Source: Bryobacterales bacterium
GTDB lineage: Bacteria; Acidobacteriota; Terriglobia; Bryobacterales; Bryobacteraceae
Assembly: GCA_026954325.1 (NCBI GenBank)
Contig: JAIXKK010000157.1
Location: 24,364-88,363, forward strand
Reading direction: 5' to 3'
Length of the DNA stretch: 64,000 nt
Shown here: positions 1 to 9,143 of the stretch, piece after piece
Layout of the letters: the number at the start of each line of letters is the position of its first letter
How positions within the stretch are numbered: position 1 is the first letter of the stretch
Program-made: the position numbers and the translations under genes
The notes under the pieces: generated by a model
The model's database searches: none
What the model saw: only the letters and a program-made list of their open reading frames with translations
What the model was told of the DNA's origin: nothing

Positions 1-228
1 ACCGAGGCCGTGACGCTGACGGGCGCGGGAGGGCTGATCGGAATCGTGCTGTCGATCGTTGTGACGATGCTGGTGGGGGCGCTGGTTCCCTCGCTTCCTT
101 CCAGGGTTCCGGTAGGGGCGGTGGCGACCGGGTTTGGCGTCAGTGTCAGCGTGGGTGTATTCTTTGGAGTCTGGCCCGCCGTGAAAGCCGCGCGACTCGA
201 TCCCGTGGAGGCGTTGCGCTACGAATAG
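1..228 (+). CDS. ABC transporter permease, C-terminal end (partial)
   Basis: The gene is cut by the left edge; about 75 C-terminal residues are present, reading through from base 1. Two hydrophobic helices are visible, one near the start (GLIGIVLSIVVTML) and one further on (GFGVSVSVGVFFGVWPAV). The tail AARLDPVEALRYE is the usual ending of MacB/FtsX-type permease domains, which belong to lipoprotein, drug-efflux or cell-division ABC systems in the inner membrane. In Acidobacteria this ending is very common in the duplicated orphan permeases (ADOP). The part needed to tell these apart lies outside the window. It ends 12 bases before malate synthase on the same strand. Confidence 0.8.
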   Translation, partial: TEAVTLTGAGGLIGIVLSIVVTMLVGALVPSLPSRVPVGAVATGFGVSVSVGVFFGVWPAVKAARLDPVEALRYE

Positions 229-240
229 GAGAGTTTCCAA

Positions 241-1812
241 GTGAGTGCACCAAGCGTCGCGGAGAGCGTCAAATTCACCCGCCCCATCGAGGGAGCATAT
301 CGCGAGATTCTGACTCCGGAGGCCATCCGGTTTGTCGCGGAACTGGCCCGGACCTTTGGGCCGCGCCGGAAGGAATTGCTGGCGCGCCGCGCCGAACGGT
401 GGGCGCAGTTGCGGCAGGGCGCCTTACCCGATTTCCTCGAGAGTACGAGGGAGATCCGCGAGGCGAAGTGGACGGTGGCTCCGATTCCAGAGCCGTTGAA
501 AGACCGGCGTGTGGAGATCACCGGGCCGGTGGATCGCAAAATGATCATCAACGCGCTGAACTCCGGCGCTTCGGTGTTCATGGCGGATCTCGAGGATTCG
601 AACTCTCCGACGTGGGACAACAACGTGCAGGGGCAGATCAATCCGCGGGATGCGGTGAACGGCACGATTTCCTTTACGAATCCGGACGGCAAGGGCTACA
701 AGCTGAACGAGAAGACGGCGGTGTTGCTGGTGCGCCCGCGCGGCTGGCATCTGGTGGAGAAGCACATGCTGCTCGATGGCGAACCGGTGTCCGGGTCACT
801 GTTTGATTTCGCGCTGCACTTCTTCCACAACGGCAAGAACTCGCTGACGCGCGGGTGGGGGCCGTACTTCTACCTGCCGAAGATTGAAAGCCACCTTGAA
901 GCGCGTTTGTGGAACGACGTGTTCGTGTTCGCGCAGGATTACCGCGGCGTGCCGCGAGGAACCATCCGCGCGACGGTGCTCATCGAGACCATCCTCGCCT
1001 CGTTCGAGATGGACGAGATCCTCTATGAACCGCGGGATCATTCGGCGGGGCTGAATTGCGGCCGCTGGGATTATATTTTCAGCTACATCAAGAAACTGGG
1101 CCACCGGGCGGACAAGGTGCTGCCCAATCGCGCCCAGGTCACCATGGACAAAGCGTTCCTGAAGGCTTACGTGGACCTGCTGATACAGACGTGCCACAAG
1201 CGCGAGATTCACGCCATGGGCGGGATGGCGGCGCAGATCCCCATTAAGGGCGATCCGGAAGCGAACGCGAAGGCGCTCGAGAAGGTGACGCAGGACAAGT
1301 TGCGCGAAGTGAGAGCGGGGCATGACGGCACGTGGGTAGCGCATCCCGGGTTGGCGCCTGTGGCGATGGATGTGTTCAATGCCCATATGCCCACGCCGAA
1401 CCAGATCCATGTGAAGCGTGAAGACGTTCATGTTACCGCGGCCGATCTGCTGGAGCCGCATACGGGCGAGATCACCGAGGAGGGTTTGCAGATCAATGTG
1501 GACGTCGGCATTCAGTACCTGGAGGCGTGGCTGAACGGAAACGGCTGCGTGCCGATTTACAACCTGATGGAAGACGCCGCGACCGCCGAAATCTCGCGTT
1601 CGCAGGTGTGGCAGTGGGTGCGGCATGGAGCGAAGATCACGCGGGGAGCTACGATTGACGGCAGCATGGTGCGGGCGGCCATCGATAAGGAACTTGCGGA
1701 GAAGCCTGGAACAACGAACAAGAAGGTGGCGGCGGAGATCTTCGCCGGGATGATGACGAGTGGAGAGTTTCAGGAGTTTCTCACCATTCCCGCCTATCAG
1801 CACATCGACTAG
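241..1812 (+). CDS. aceB: Malate synthase A
   Basis: This enzyme condenses glyoxylate and acetyl-CoA to malate, the second step of the glyoxylate shunt, in the cytoplasm. At 523 residues the protein has the normal length for isoform A. Family landmarks are the block GLNCGRWDYIFSYIKK (about residues 270-285), GHDGTWVAHPGL (about 360-371) and MEDAATAEISR near residue 445, which contains the conserved acidic residue of the active site. I chose the GTG start at 241, preceded by an AGGAGAG-like ribosome site. No isocitrate lyase gene is in the window, so the partner enzyme must be elsewhere. The methyltransferase follows after 8 bases. Confidence 0.96.
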   Translation: MSAPSVAESVKFTRPIEGAYREILTPEAIRFVAELARTFGPRRKELLARRAERWAQLRQGALPDFLESTREIREAKWTVAPIPEPLKDRRVEITGPVDRKMIINALNSGASVFMADLEDSNSPTWDNNVQGQINPRDAVNGTISFTNPDGKGYKLNEKTAVLLVRPRGWHLVEKHMLLDGEPVSGSLFDFALHFFHNGKNSLTRGWGPYFYLPKIESHLEARLWNDVFVFAQDYRGVPRGTIRATVLIETILASFEMDEILYEPRDHSAGLNCGRWDYIFSYIKKLGHRADKVLPNRAQVTMDKAFLKAYVDLLIQTCHKREIHAMGGMAAQIPIKGDPEANAKALEKVTQDKLREVRAGHDGTWVAHPGLAPVAMDVFNAHMPTPNQIHVKREDVHVTAADLLEPHTGEITEEGLQINVDVGIQYLEAWLNGNGCVPIYNLMEDAATAEISRSQVWQWVRHGAKITRGATIDGSMVRAAIDKELAEKPGTTNKKVAAEIFAGMMTSGEFQEFLTIPAYQHID

Positions 1813-1820
1813 GCACGAGG

Positions 1821-2516
1821 ATGTTGTATGCGGAACTATCCTCGTGGTGGCCTGTCTTCTCGCCTCCGGAAGCGTGCGCCGAGCGGGCGGCTCTTTTTGC
1901 GAAAATTCTGAAGAAGGCGTGTAACCCGAAACTGGTTCTCGAGTTGGGGTGCGGAGGGGGCAGCGTGGCCTGGCATCTGAAGAAGCACTTCACGATGCAT
2001 TTGACGGACATTTCGGTGGAGATGCTGCGCGAAGCCGCCCGGCTCAACCCCGACTGTGAGCAGTTTCAGGCGGACATGCGGGATGTGCGGCTGAACCGGG
2101 TGTATGACGCGGTGTTTCTGAACGATGCGGTCATGTACATGAAGACGGAAGAGGATCTGCGGAAGACCATGGCGCGCGCGTATGCGCATTTGCGTCCCGG
2201 GGGCGCCGCGCTGTTTGTTCCGGATGCGACGGAAGAAACGTTCCTCGAGAGGACCGAACAAGGCGGCGGTGAGTTGGACGGACGCGAAGGGCGATACGTG
2301 GCGTGGTTTCGCGATCCCGATCCCACGGATGGGGTCTATGAGGTGGACTTCGCGATTCTGCTGCGTGAGGGCGATGGCCATGTGCGGTGCGTGCACGATC
2401 ATCACGAATGCGGAGTGTTTCCGCGAAGTTCATGGCTGCGCTGGCTGACGGAGGCCGGTTTCCGGGCAGAGAAGATTGCGCATCACAGCGAAATGTTTCT
2501 GGGGCGGAGAGGATAG
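1821..2516 (+). CDS. SAM-dependent class I methyltransferase
   Basis: A 231-residue cytoplasmic protein with the Rossmann-fold methyltransferase signature. Motif I is LVLELGCGGGSVAWHL (about residues 38-53), followed by the acidic strand end MHLTDIS and a motif IV-like block, YDAVFLNDAVMYM. These mark the S-adenosylmethionine site. The acceptor substrate cannot be told from the sequence. The C-terminal half carries a paired acidic and aromatic segment (VDFAILLREGDGH) seen in small-molecule methyltransferases. It sits 8 bases after malate synthase and 8 bases before the next gene, so the three are probably co-transcribed. Confidence 0.87.
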   Translation: MLYAELSSWWPVFSPPEACAERAALFAKILKKACNPKLVLELGCGGGSVAWHLKKHFTMHLTDISVEMLREAARLNPDCEQFQADMRDVRLNRVYDAVFLNDAVMYMKTEEDLRKTMARAYAHLRPGGAALFVPDATEETFLERTEQGGGELDGREGRYVAWFRDPDPTDGVYEVDFAILLREGDGHVRCVHDHHECGVFPRSSWLRWLTEAGFRAEKIAHHSEMFLGRRG

Positions 2517-2524
2517 AGGCGGGT

Positions 2525-3148
2525 ATGGCCAGAGCACACACAACCAAGGAACTGCTGGAGCGGCTCCGGACGATTGAACACGAACTGGGACTGGCCCTGG
2601 AGGAAAAGGAGCACGAATTCCGCTACCGGTGGTCGCAGGGGAAGGCGCGGTTTGAGCAGGAGGCGATCGAACAGCACCGGAAGCTGAAGATGCGGCTGCC
2701 GCGCTATATTGCCGAATCGCGCGTGCCGGCGATTCTGTCGGCCCCGGTCATCTATGCGGGGATGATTCCGTTTGTGACGTTGGATCTCTTCCTGTTGGTC
2801 TATCAAGGAGTGTGCTTTCCGATCTACGGAATTCCGAAAGTGCGGCGCGCCGATTATGTCATCTTCGATCGAGGGCATCTGAAGTACCTGAACCTGGTGG
2901 AACGGCTCAACTGCGCGTATTGTTCATACGCCAACGGGCTGCTGGCCTTTGCGGTGGAAGTGACGGCGCGGACGGAGCAGCACTGGTGCCCCATCAAGCA
3001 TGCGCGCCGGCTGCGGGCGCCGCATTCGCGCTATCAACGGTTTTTCGACTATGGGGACGCGCAGCGCTACCGGGCGCAGATTGAGGAGATCCGTAAGGAC
3101 TTCGAGGATCTTGTCACGGACGAGGCTAATAGAACAGAGAAAAAATGA
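2525..3148 (+). CDS. Conserved membrane-associated protein with a Cys motif
   Basis: I chose the ATG at 2525, giving 207 residues; an upstream in-frame start would overlap the methyltransferase for over 120 bases. The N-terminus is a charged, probably coiled helix (LLERLRTIEHELGLALEEKE). A long hydrophobic stretch at about residues 68-104 would form one or two membrane segments. It is followed by a conserved-looking core with RADYVIFDRGHLKYLNL, the motif CAYCSYANG (about 128-137) and a second Cys in HWCPIKHARR. Three Cys plus His could bind a metal, but this is inference. I do not recognise a named family. The 3' end overlaps the convergent protease gene by 23 bases. Confidence 0.8.
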   Translation: MARAHTTKELLERLRTIEHELGLALEEKEHEFRYRWSQGKARFEQEAIEQHRKLKMRLPRYIAESRVPAILSAPVIYAGMIPFVTLDLFLLVYQGVCFPIYGIPKVRRADYVIFDRGHLKYLNLVERLNCAYCSYANGLLAFAVEVTARTEQHWCPIKHARRLRAPHSRYQRFFDYGDAQRYRAQIEEIRKDFEDLVTDEANRTEKK

Positions 3149-3743
3149 GATCGGTGAGACGCATGGTGTAATGGGCGAGGTAACCGCCCACATCGGTGAA
3201 CGAAAAGGCGAGGATGAGGAACATGAATCCGAATCGCGCGAGTTCGTGATAGATGACCAACGGAATGCGGGCGGCGATGAGGAGTTTGGAGCCATCGAGC
3301 GGCGGGACGGGGATGAGGTTGAACAGCGCGAGGTAGATGCTGAGGCGGGCTCCGCGCACGGCGAATTCACTCAAGCCGGCGTAGATTTTGCCGGTGAAGA
3401 TGGCGAGCGCGGCGAAAATCACCGCCAGGAGGATGTTGCTGAACGGCCCGGCGAGGGCGACGACGGCGAGGCCGTTCAATCCGTACCGAAGGCGTCCGGG
3501 GTTGGTATTGACGGGACGGCCCCAGCCGATGAAACCTCCGCCGAGCAACGAGGTGATGGCGGGAAGGATGATGGTGCCGAGCAGATCGATGTGTGCCGGA
3601 GGATAGAGCGTGAGCCGCCCTTCTCTCTCCGGCGTGTCATCGCCGAGGCGAACCGCGGTCCAGGCGTGCGCGAACTCATGCGGCACGGTGAGGATGATCA
3701 ACAGGCAGACGTTGACGAGGGCAGTTTCGAGGTTCAGATGCAA
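3126..3743 (-). CDS. Site-2 protease family (M50) membrane metalloprotease
   Basis: A 205-residue polytopic membrane protein. The zinc motif HEFAH lies in the first membrane helix (residues 22-26), and the second metal-binding block NLIPVPPLDG is at about residues 143-152, the classic pair of M50 rhomboid-like zinc proteases. The layout with four to six helices and no PDZ domain matches the small FpvA/YwhC-like site-2 proteases rather than RseP. The substrate is unknown; family members cut membrane proteins within the bilayer. It is convergent with the preceding gene and overlaps it by 23 bases. Confidence 0.9.
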   Translation of the reverse strand: MHLNLETALVNVCLLIILTVPHEFAHAWTAVRLGDDTPEREGRLTLYPPAHIDLLGTIILPAITSLLGGGFIGWGRPVNTNPGRLRYGLNGLAVVALAGPFSNILLAVIFAALAIFTGKIYAGLSEFAVRGARLSIYLALFNLIPVPPLDGSKLLIAARIPLVIYHELARFGFMFLILAFSFTDVGGYLAHYTMRLTDLIFSLFY

Positions 3744-3843
3744 CTCTAATTATCCCCGATGGGAGAGCTTGGCGCACAATTCCAGGAATTATTCCCAGAG
3801 AAGTAGCTGCGATGCGGCCACTATTCTCTCGAGGGATGTTCTG

Positions 3844-4491
3844 ATGGAGTTTCAGACACGCCGGCGCTTCAGGGTGCGCATACGAGTAATCCGCCGGGCG
3901 CCAGGTATTGGGGTGGGCACCGTGGAGAACGTTCTGTGGACCCTATCGTTCCTGTTGGGACTCTCCATTCCGATTCTGCTTCCGCCCTTTCGTGGGATGC
4001 CGCCGCTGGAACCGGCTCCCTTCGGAATTCCACTGATCATTGATTCCGCCGTTCGGAGGGTCGTCTCTCCGAGGGTGGCGTGGCGCTCGTGCACGGCAGT
4101 GGAGCCCGAAGCACTGGAGACGATCCTTCGGGAATCCGCGAGGAGGCATCATGTGAGATTGGAGGTGCTGCGGGCGATGGCGCAGCGGGAGTCGGCGGGG
4201 CGGCCTTGCGCGGTGAGCAGCAAGGGCGCGGCGGGAGTGTTGCAGTTAATGCCGGCGACGGCCCGCCATTTTGGCGTGCGGAATGTTCATGATCCGATGG
4301 AAAACATCGATGCGGGGGCGAGATTCCTGAAGGAACTTCTGGAGCGGTATAACAATAACCTGAAGTTCGCGCTCGCGGCCTACAATGCCGGTCCCGGCGT
4401 GGTGGACCGCTATGGCGGGGTGCCTCCGTTTGCGGAGACTCAGGATTACGTGGAGCGGGTGTGGCGGGCGCTGGAGAAGCACGGCGAGTAA
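3844..4491 (+). CDS. Lytic transglycosylase (SLT domain)
   Basis: A 215-residue protein with a basic N-terminus and one membrane anchor (about residues 28-48), followed by a soluble lysozyme-like domain. The catalytic Glu is in MAQRESAGRP (residue 116). The family blocks AAGVLQLMPATA and ALAAYNAGPGVVDRYGG follow at normal spacing, and a terminal block DYVERVW closes the domain. It should cleave peptidoglycan between MurNAc and GlcNAc from the periplasmic face. I placed the start at ATG 3844, 9-13 bases after an AGGGA ribosome site; the open frame continues upstream without a plausible signal. Confidence 0.9.
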   Translation: MEFQTRRRFRVRIRVIRRAPGIGVGTVENVLWTLSFLLGLSIPILLPPFRGMPPLEPAPFGIPLIIDSAVRRVVSPRVAWRSCTAVEPEALETILRESARRHHVRLEVLRAMAQRESAGRPCAVSSKGAAGVLQLMPATARHFGVRNVHDPMENIDAGARFLKELLERYNNNLKFALAAYNAGPGVVDRYGGVPPFAETQDYVERVWRALEKHGE

Positions 4492-4535
4492 GAGCGCACG
4501 TACGCGGCGGGCGCCCGCGTGATAGAACGGTTGGC

Positions 4536-5921
4536 ATGGGAACAGACGATGTGGCGCGGCGGAACTTTGTGCGGACGTGCGTGGCGGGCGCCGCCTCGAG
4601 CGGATTGGCGCAGGCGGGGCCTACGCGTCCGAATATCCTCTACATTCACTCGCACGATACGGGGCGCTATTTGCAGCCCTATGGGCACGCCGTGCCGGCG
4701 CCGAATCTGCAACGGCTGGCGGAAGAAGGCGTGTTGTTCCGCAAGGCGTTCAACGCGGCTCCCACGTGCTCGCCGAGCCGTGCGAGCCTGCTGACGGGCA
4801 TGTGCCCGCATAGCAACGGAATGCTCGGGCTGGCGCACCGCGGCTTTTCGTTAAATGACTACCGGCAGCACATCGTGCACACGCTGCGGGCGGCGGGATA
4901 CCGCTCGATGTTGTGCGGCCTGCAACACGTGGCGCGCGACCCCAAGGTGATCGGCTACGACGAAGTGATGAGCTTCAAGGGGAACCACGTGGAGGACGTG
5001 GCTCCCGCAGCGGCCGCTTTTCTCGGCAAGAAGCATGACGCGCCCTTCTTTCTGGATGCCGGATTCTTCGAGACTCACCGGGAATTCCGCCAGCCGGGGC
5101 CGAAAGAAGACCCTCGCTTCTGCCAACCGCCGGCGCCGATTCCGGACACGCCCGAGACACGGGCGGACATTGCGGCCTTCAAGGCAAGCGCCCGCGTGAT
5201 GGATGAAGGGGTGGGGAAGGTGCTGAACGCATTGGAGGCGAATGGGTTGGCGGAGAACACGCTGGTGATGTCGACGACGGATCATGGAATCGCGTTTCCG
5301 GCAATGAAGTGCAACCTGACGGACCACGGGATGGGAGTATCGCTGATCCTGCGCGGTCCGGGGGGCTTCCGCGGCGGCAAGGTGGTGGAGGCCATGGTGT
5401 CGCACCTCGATATTTTCCCCACTCTGTGCGAACTTGCGGGCATCGACAAGCCGGACCGGTTGGAGGGGACGCCGCTGCTGCCGCTGATCCGCGGGGGGAT
5501 GAAGGAGATCCACGAGGAGATATTCGCGGAAGTGAACTATCATGCGGCCTATGAGCCGAAACGCGCCGCGCGGACGCAGCGGTGGAAGTACATCAAGCAT
5601 TTTGACGGGCGGAAACATCCGAATCTGCCCAACTGTGATGACGGCTTGAGCAAGAGCTACTGGCTGGAGATGGGATGGAAGGGACGGGGAGTAGAGCAGG
5701 AGCAGTTATTCGACCTGGTGTTCGATCCCAACGAGACGCGAAATGTGGCGGGGGAAGCCGCTGCGCAAAGCGCGCTTCAGGAGATGCGAGGCCGGTTAAG
5801 CCGGTGGATGCACAGGACGAATGATCCGCTGCCGCGGGGACCCGTGGCGGCTCCACGCGGAGCTACGGCGAATGATCCGGACGGAGTCTCACCGAAGGAG
5901 ACACCGAAGGTGATTGCATAG
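4536..5921 (+). CDS. Secreted sulfatase, N-sulfoglucosamine sulfohydrolase-like
   Basis: A type I sulfatase of 461 residues that hydrolyses a sulfate or sulfamate ester after export. The N-terminus (ARRNFVRTCVAGAASSGLAQA) resembles a twin-arginine leader. Cys78 in CSPSRASLLTG is the residue that would be converted to formylglycine. The metal-site opening is HSHDTGRYLQPYG, and this HDTGRY form is typical of heparan N-sulfatase (SGSH) relatives rather than of the DDQG arylsulfatases. A second metal block, TTDHGIAFPAMKCNLTDHG, is present. The start is ATG 4536. It lies alone between the transglycosylase and a MarR regulator. The exact substrate is not determined. Confidence 0.9.
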   Translation: MGTDDVARRNFVRTCVAGAASSGLAQAGPTRPNILYIHSHDTGRYLQPYGHAVPAPNLQRLAEEGVLFRKAFNAAPTCSPSRASLLTGMCPHSNGMLGLAHRGFSLNDYRQHIVHTLRAAGYRSMLCGLQHVARDPKVIGYDEVMSFKGNHVEDVAPAAAAFLGKKHDAPFFLDAGFFETHREFRQPGPKEDPRFCQPPAPIPDTPETRADIAAFKASARVMDEGVGKVLNALEANGLAENTLVMSTTDHGIAFPAMKCNLTDHGMGVSLILRGPGGFRGGKVVEAMVSHLDIFPTLCELAGIDKPDRLEGTPLLPLIRGGMKEIHEEIFAEVNYHAAYEPKRAARTQRWKYIKHFDGRKHPNLPNCDDGLSKSYWLEMGWKGRGVEQEQLFDLVFDPNETRNVAGEAAAQSALQEMRGRLSRWMHRTNDPLPRGPVAAPRGATANDPDGVSPKETPKVIA

Positions 5922-6090
5922 AGGGACGCGGGCGGAAACCCGGGGGATGAAGCGGCGGCGGGGTTCCCCGGACCGAAGCACCGCGGGTGAGTAGCAGCGA
6001 TGCAGGCTGCGCGGCGAGGAAACCGGCGGGCCGTCTTTAGTCATACGAAACCAGACGTTGCGATATCGTACTATCTGAAACTATGTCAAG

Positions 6091-6519
6091 ATGGCATTCA
6101 TGCCGTTGGAATTGATTCCGTACGTACACCGGACGACACACCGCATCGGTCTCTACATCGGCCGGTTCGCGGACGCCGAAGTAACCCAGGGCGAAGCGCA
6201 CATTCTGGCCCACTTGAAGGCCGAGGGAGACTCCACCACCGCGGAGTTGCACAAGGCCTTCGCGCACAAGCGGTCCACGTTGACAAGCATCCTGGACAGG
6301 ATGGCGGAACGTGGCTGGGTTTCGCGGGAGGCGGAAGAAAAGGACAGGCGCACATTCCGCGTGCGGTTGACGCGCCAGGGAGCGAGAGTGGCATCAAAAG
6401 TGTACGCGCACCTGGAAAAGCTGGAGCGCTCCGTATTGCGCGGGTTGAGCGAGGCGGAGTTGCGGACGTTCCGTGAAGTGCTGGAGAAGTTGGAAAATAA
6501 GGCAGAGGAAAGACCGTGA
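6091..6519 (+). CDS. MarR-family transcriptional regulator
   Basis: A 142-residue winged-helix protein. The recognition region (TTAELHKAFAHKRSTLTSIL, then RMAERGWVSREAEEKDRRTF) matches the MarR helix-turn-helix and wing, with the usual D-R-R in the wing. Helices at both ends would form the dimer interface. MarR proteins usually repress their own operon and respond to small aromatic or phenolic ligands. It begins an apparent two-gene unit: the amidohydrolase starts 16 bases downstream, so that gene is the likely target. The 169 bases upstream are non-coding and AT-richer near the start, consistent with a promoter, though I cannot define an operator. Confidence 0.9.
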   Translation: MAFMPLELIPYVHRTTHRIGLYIGRFADAEVTQGEAHILAHLKAEGDSTTAELHKAFAHKRSTLTSILDRMAERGWVSREAEEKDRRTFRVRLTRQGARVASKVYAHLEKLERSVLRGLSEAELRTFREVLEKLENKAEERP

Positions 6520-6535
6520 GCGGAGGCCGGGAGGT

Positions 6536-8254
6536 ATGACTGTGCAGTTCGTATTTTTGATTGTGATGCTGGTTCAGAACGCTCAGGGTGCGGACCTGAT
6601 TCTCCACAACGGCCGCGTGCTGACGGTGGACGAGCGTTTTCGCGTGGCGGAAGCCGTGGCGGTGACGGGGAAGCGGATCACCGCGGTGGGGAAGAATGCC
6701 GAGATATTAAAACTGCGGGGCGCAACGACGCGCGTGGTGGACCTGCGCGGCCGGACGGTGCTGCCCGGGTTGATTGATTCGCACGTGCACGCGCTGAGCG
6801 CGGGCTTGAGCGAATACCGGGGGAAACTGCCGCCGCTCGATTCGTTTTCGGCCATTCAGGCGTACATTCGCGAACGAATGAAAGCGACACCGAAGGGGGA
6901 GTGGATCATTGTTCCGCGGACCTTTCCGACGCGGCTGCGCGAGATGCGAATGCCGGTGAAGGAAGTGCTTGACGTAGCTACGGAACATCCGGTGGGCTTC
7001 GATGCAAGCTACGTATGGGTGGTGAACTCCTACGCGTTGAAGGTGAGCGGCATCACGAGGGAAACGCCCAATCCGCCGGGGGGAGAAATCGGGCGAGACA
7101 CGAAGGGGGAGCCGAACGGGATTCTGCGCAATGCAAACCGGCTTTTGAAGGGACTGAAGTCGAACAGCGAGTCGCAAGGGTTTTCCCAGGAGGAAAAACG
7201 TGCCGCGCTGGAGGCTCAATTAGGGCGATACGTGGATGCGGGGTTGACGGCAGTGGGGGACAGGGCGGTGACTCCGGAGGATATCGGTCTCTATGAGGAG
7301 ATCTACAAGCAGAAGAAACTGCCCCTGAGGGTGGTGATGACGTGGCGGCTGGACGCATCGCCCCCCGTGGAGCAGGTGGTGGAACGCATCCGGACGGCTC
7401 CATACCGCAGCGGCAGGATGGTGGACGGAATCGACACGGCGTGGCTGAAATTCGGCGCGTTCAAGGTTACGTTGGACGGAGGGATGACGATCGGCACGGC
7501 GTACCAGCGCGTGCCGTATGGAGAGTTCGGGCGGCAATTGTACGGCCAAACGAATCCCGATTCCCGAGGGCAGTTGTTTATCGCTCCGGACAAGCTCTAC
7601 ACGATCATGGCGGCGGCGCGGGATGTGGGGTGGCAGTTGACGGCGCACAGCCAGGGCGGGGGAGCAATTGACGCACTGCTTGATTGCTTTGAGCGGCTCA
7701 ACAGGGAAAAGCCGATTACCCCGACGCGGTCTCATTTGATGCACGCGAGTTTTCAGTCGCCCGCGGCCATCGCGAGGCTCGCGCGGATGGGGCTTCCGGC
7801 GGATGTGCAGCCGGCATGGCTGTATCTGGATGGACCCGCGCTGTCAAAAGTGTTTCCAGGCGGGGGGATGAAGTATTTCATCCCGCTCAAGTCGTATCGC
7901 AACCGGGGCGTTCTGCTCGCCGGCGGCAGTGATCATATGACCGGGTTCGACAGGAACACGGCAACGAATCCGTTCAATCCGTTTCTGGGAATGTGGACGG
8001 CCGTGACGCGGAAGATGACGAACGGCGTGGTGCTCAATCCGGAGGAGTGCATTTCCCGCGAGGAGGCCTTGCGGATGTATACCCTGTGGGCGGCGTGGCT
8101 CCAGCATTCCGAAAAGGAACGGGGCAGCGTGGAGGCGGGAAAACTGGCGGACCTGGTTGTGGTGGACAAGGACTACATGAGCGTGCCGGCGGACGAGATC
8201 AAGGACCTGCGGCCGGTGATGGTGGTGATCGACGGGAAGGTGGTCCGGGAGTAG
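6536..8254 (+). CDS. Amidohydrolase family 3 protein (YtcJ-like), exported
   Basis: A metal-dependent amidohydrolase of 572 residues. The signal peptide is MTVQFVFLIVMLVQNAQG. The small beta-sandwich start (ADLILHNGRVLTVD) and the metal motif DSHVHA (His83, His85) define the superfamily. Later markers are a His in LTAHSQGGGAID, LAGGSDHMTGFD with the final metal Asp, and a closing EAGKLADLVVVD strand. Substrates of family 3 are varied (N-acyl amides, cyclic amides), so none is assigned. The start ATG 6536 follows a GGGAGG ribosome site. It is convergent with a PIG-L gene 22 bases away. Confidence 0.88.
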   Translation: MTVQFVFLIVMLVQNAQGADLILHNGRVLTVDERFRVAEAVAVTGKRITAVGKNAEILKLRGATTRVVDLRGRTVLPGLIDSHVHALSAGLSEYRGKLPPLDSFSAIQAYIRERMKATPKGEWIIVPRTFPTRLREMRMPVKEVLDVATEHPVGFDASYVWVVNSYALKVSGITRETPNPPGGEIGRDTKGEPNGILRNANRLLKGLKSNSESQGFSQEEKRAALEAQLGRYVDAGLTAVGDRAVTPEDIGLYEEIYKQKKLPLRVVMTWRLDASPPVEQVVERIRTAPYRSGRMVDGIDTAWLKFGAFKVTLDGGMTIGTAYQRVPYGEFGRQLYGQTNPDSRGQLFIAPDKLYTIMAAARDVGWQLTAHSQGGGAIDALLDCFERLNREKPITPTRSHLMHASFQSPAAIARLARMGLPADVQPAWLYLDGPALSKVFPGGGMKYFIPLKSYRNRGVLLAGGSDHMTGFDRNTATNPFNPFLGMWTAVTRKMTNGVVLNPEECISREEALRMYTLWAAWLQHSEKERGSVEAGKLADLVVVDKDYMSVPADEIKDLRPVMVVIDGKVVRE

Positions 8255-8276
8255 GCGCGGCTGGCATGCGGCTTCC

Positions 8277-9143
8277 TTAGCGCAATTTTTGAGGCACCTG
8301 AAATTCAGGTCCGGCGTACATGAATTCCTCCGCTTGTTTGTAGGGAGAATCCCTGGCGGCGATCTCGGCGAGTTTGCGGACGTTGATTTCGACGAGTTTG
8401 TTGACGGCGGCGTCATCGGCTGTTTCGAGGAGGGGGAGCTTGCGTCCCGTGTCTTCCAGGCGCCGGCGGATCCGCATAGCCATGCTGTAGTTGATGGTCT
8501 TCAATGCCTGGGCGGCGCGAAGCTTCTTATCAAACGTCGGCGCGATGCCGACCACTTTGGGCTGGGGAGTGAAGGTGGCGGTGCTTTCCGCTTCGCGGCG
8601 GCGCGGGTCGAAGGGTTGGGCGTAGTAATAGAGTTCGCGAGTGACGTGAGGTTGGAGGCCGGCCTTGGCGAAGGGGAGTTGGAAATTAGGGAGAGCCGCC
8701 GCTTGCCGCGCTTCCTCGGCGGCGAGTCCGGTGTAGAAGCGATCGAGCACTTCGTCATATTCGGCGTAGGGATTGGGGATGAACAGGACGTCGGGCTTGA
8801 GCAGGCGGATGTAGAAGAGGATGCGGTCGCGGATCTCCGTGGGCGACACTCCGCCGAGTTCATCGGCGCGATAGCCGAGTGAATGCACCTGCGTAATACC
8901 GAGGATCTTCGCCGCCTGCTCGACTTCGGCTTTCGTGCGCGACGCGGTCTCCTCGGGCGGCAGGCGCCAGGAGTCCTTGTCGTCATTGGTGACGCGTACG
9001 AGAATGGCGCGATCGCCGCCGGCGACCATGGCCGAGATGGAACCTCCAGCGGCGAGGATGAAGTCAGAGGCATCGGCTGTGACGACGAGAACGTTTTTCG
9101 CGCTGGCTATGGAAACGAACAACAGGAAGAGAACAATCATCAT
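8277..9143 (-). CDS. PIG-L (LmbE-like) family protein, degenerate metal site
   Basis: A secreted protein of 288 residues with signal MMIVLFLLFVSIASA and the PIG-L fold: VLVVTADASDFILAAGG at the first strand, RTKAEVEQAAKILG and DVLFIPNPYAEYDEVL. Active family members remove N-acetyl groups from sugars with a zinc held by AHPDD plus a downstream His. Here the motif reads A-D-A-S-D, so the His and the general-base Asp are gone, and the usual PDH is replaced by YDEV. The protein is therefore probably non-hydrolytic or uses a different metal site. It overlaps the preceding gene by four bases (ATGA) and is the last of a three-gene PIG-L operon. Confidence 0.82.
   Translation of the reverse strand: MMIVLFLLFVSIASAKNVLVVTADASDFILAAGGSISAMVAGGDRAILVRVTNDDKDSWRLPPEETASRTKAEVEQAAKILGITQVHSLGYRADELGGVSPTEIRDRILFYIRLLKPDVLFIPNPYAEYDEVLDRFYTGLAAEEARQAAALPNFQLPFAKAGLQPHVTRELYYYAQPFDPRRREAESTATFTPQPKVVGIAPTFDKKLRAAQALKTINYSMAMRIRRRLEDTGRKLPLLETADDAAVNKLVEINVRKLAEIAARDSPYKQAEEFMYAGPEFQVPQKLR

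Noticed and set aside
796..1803. 335-codon minus-strand frame opposite malate synthase
   Set aside because: An Arg/His-rich shadow frame with no motif, fully inside a conserved gene.
6040..6090. MarR operator and sigma70 promoter before 6091
   Set aside because: Only a loose TTGCGA with a poor -10 and a partial repeat; not above chance for this region.
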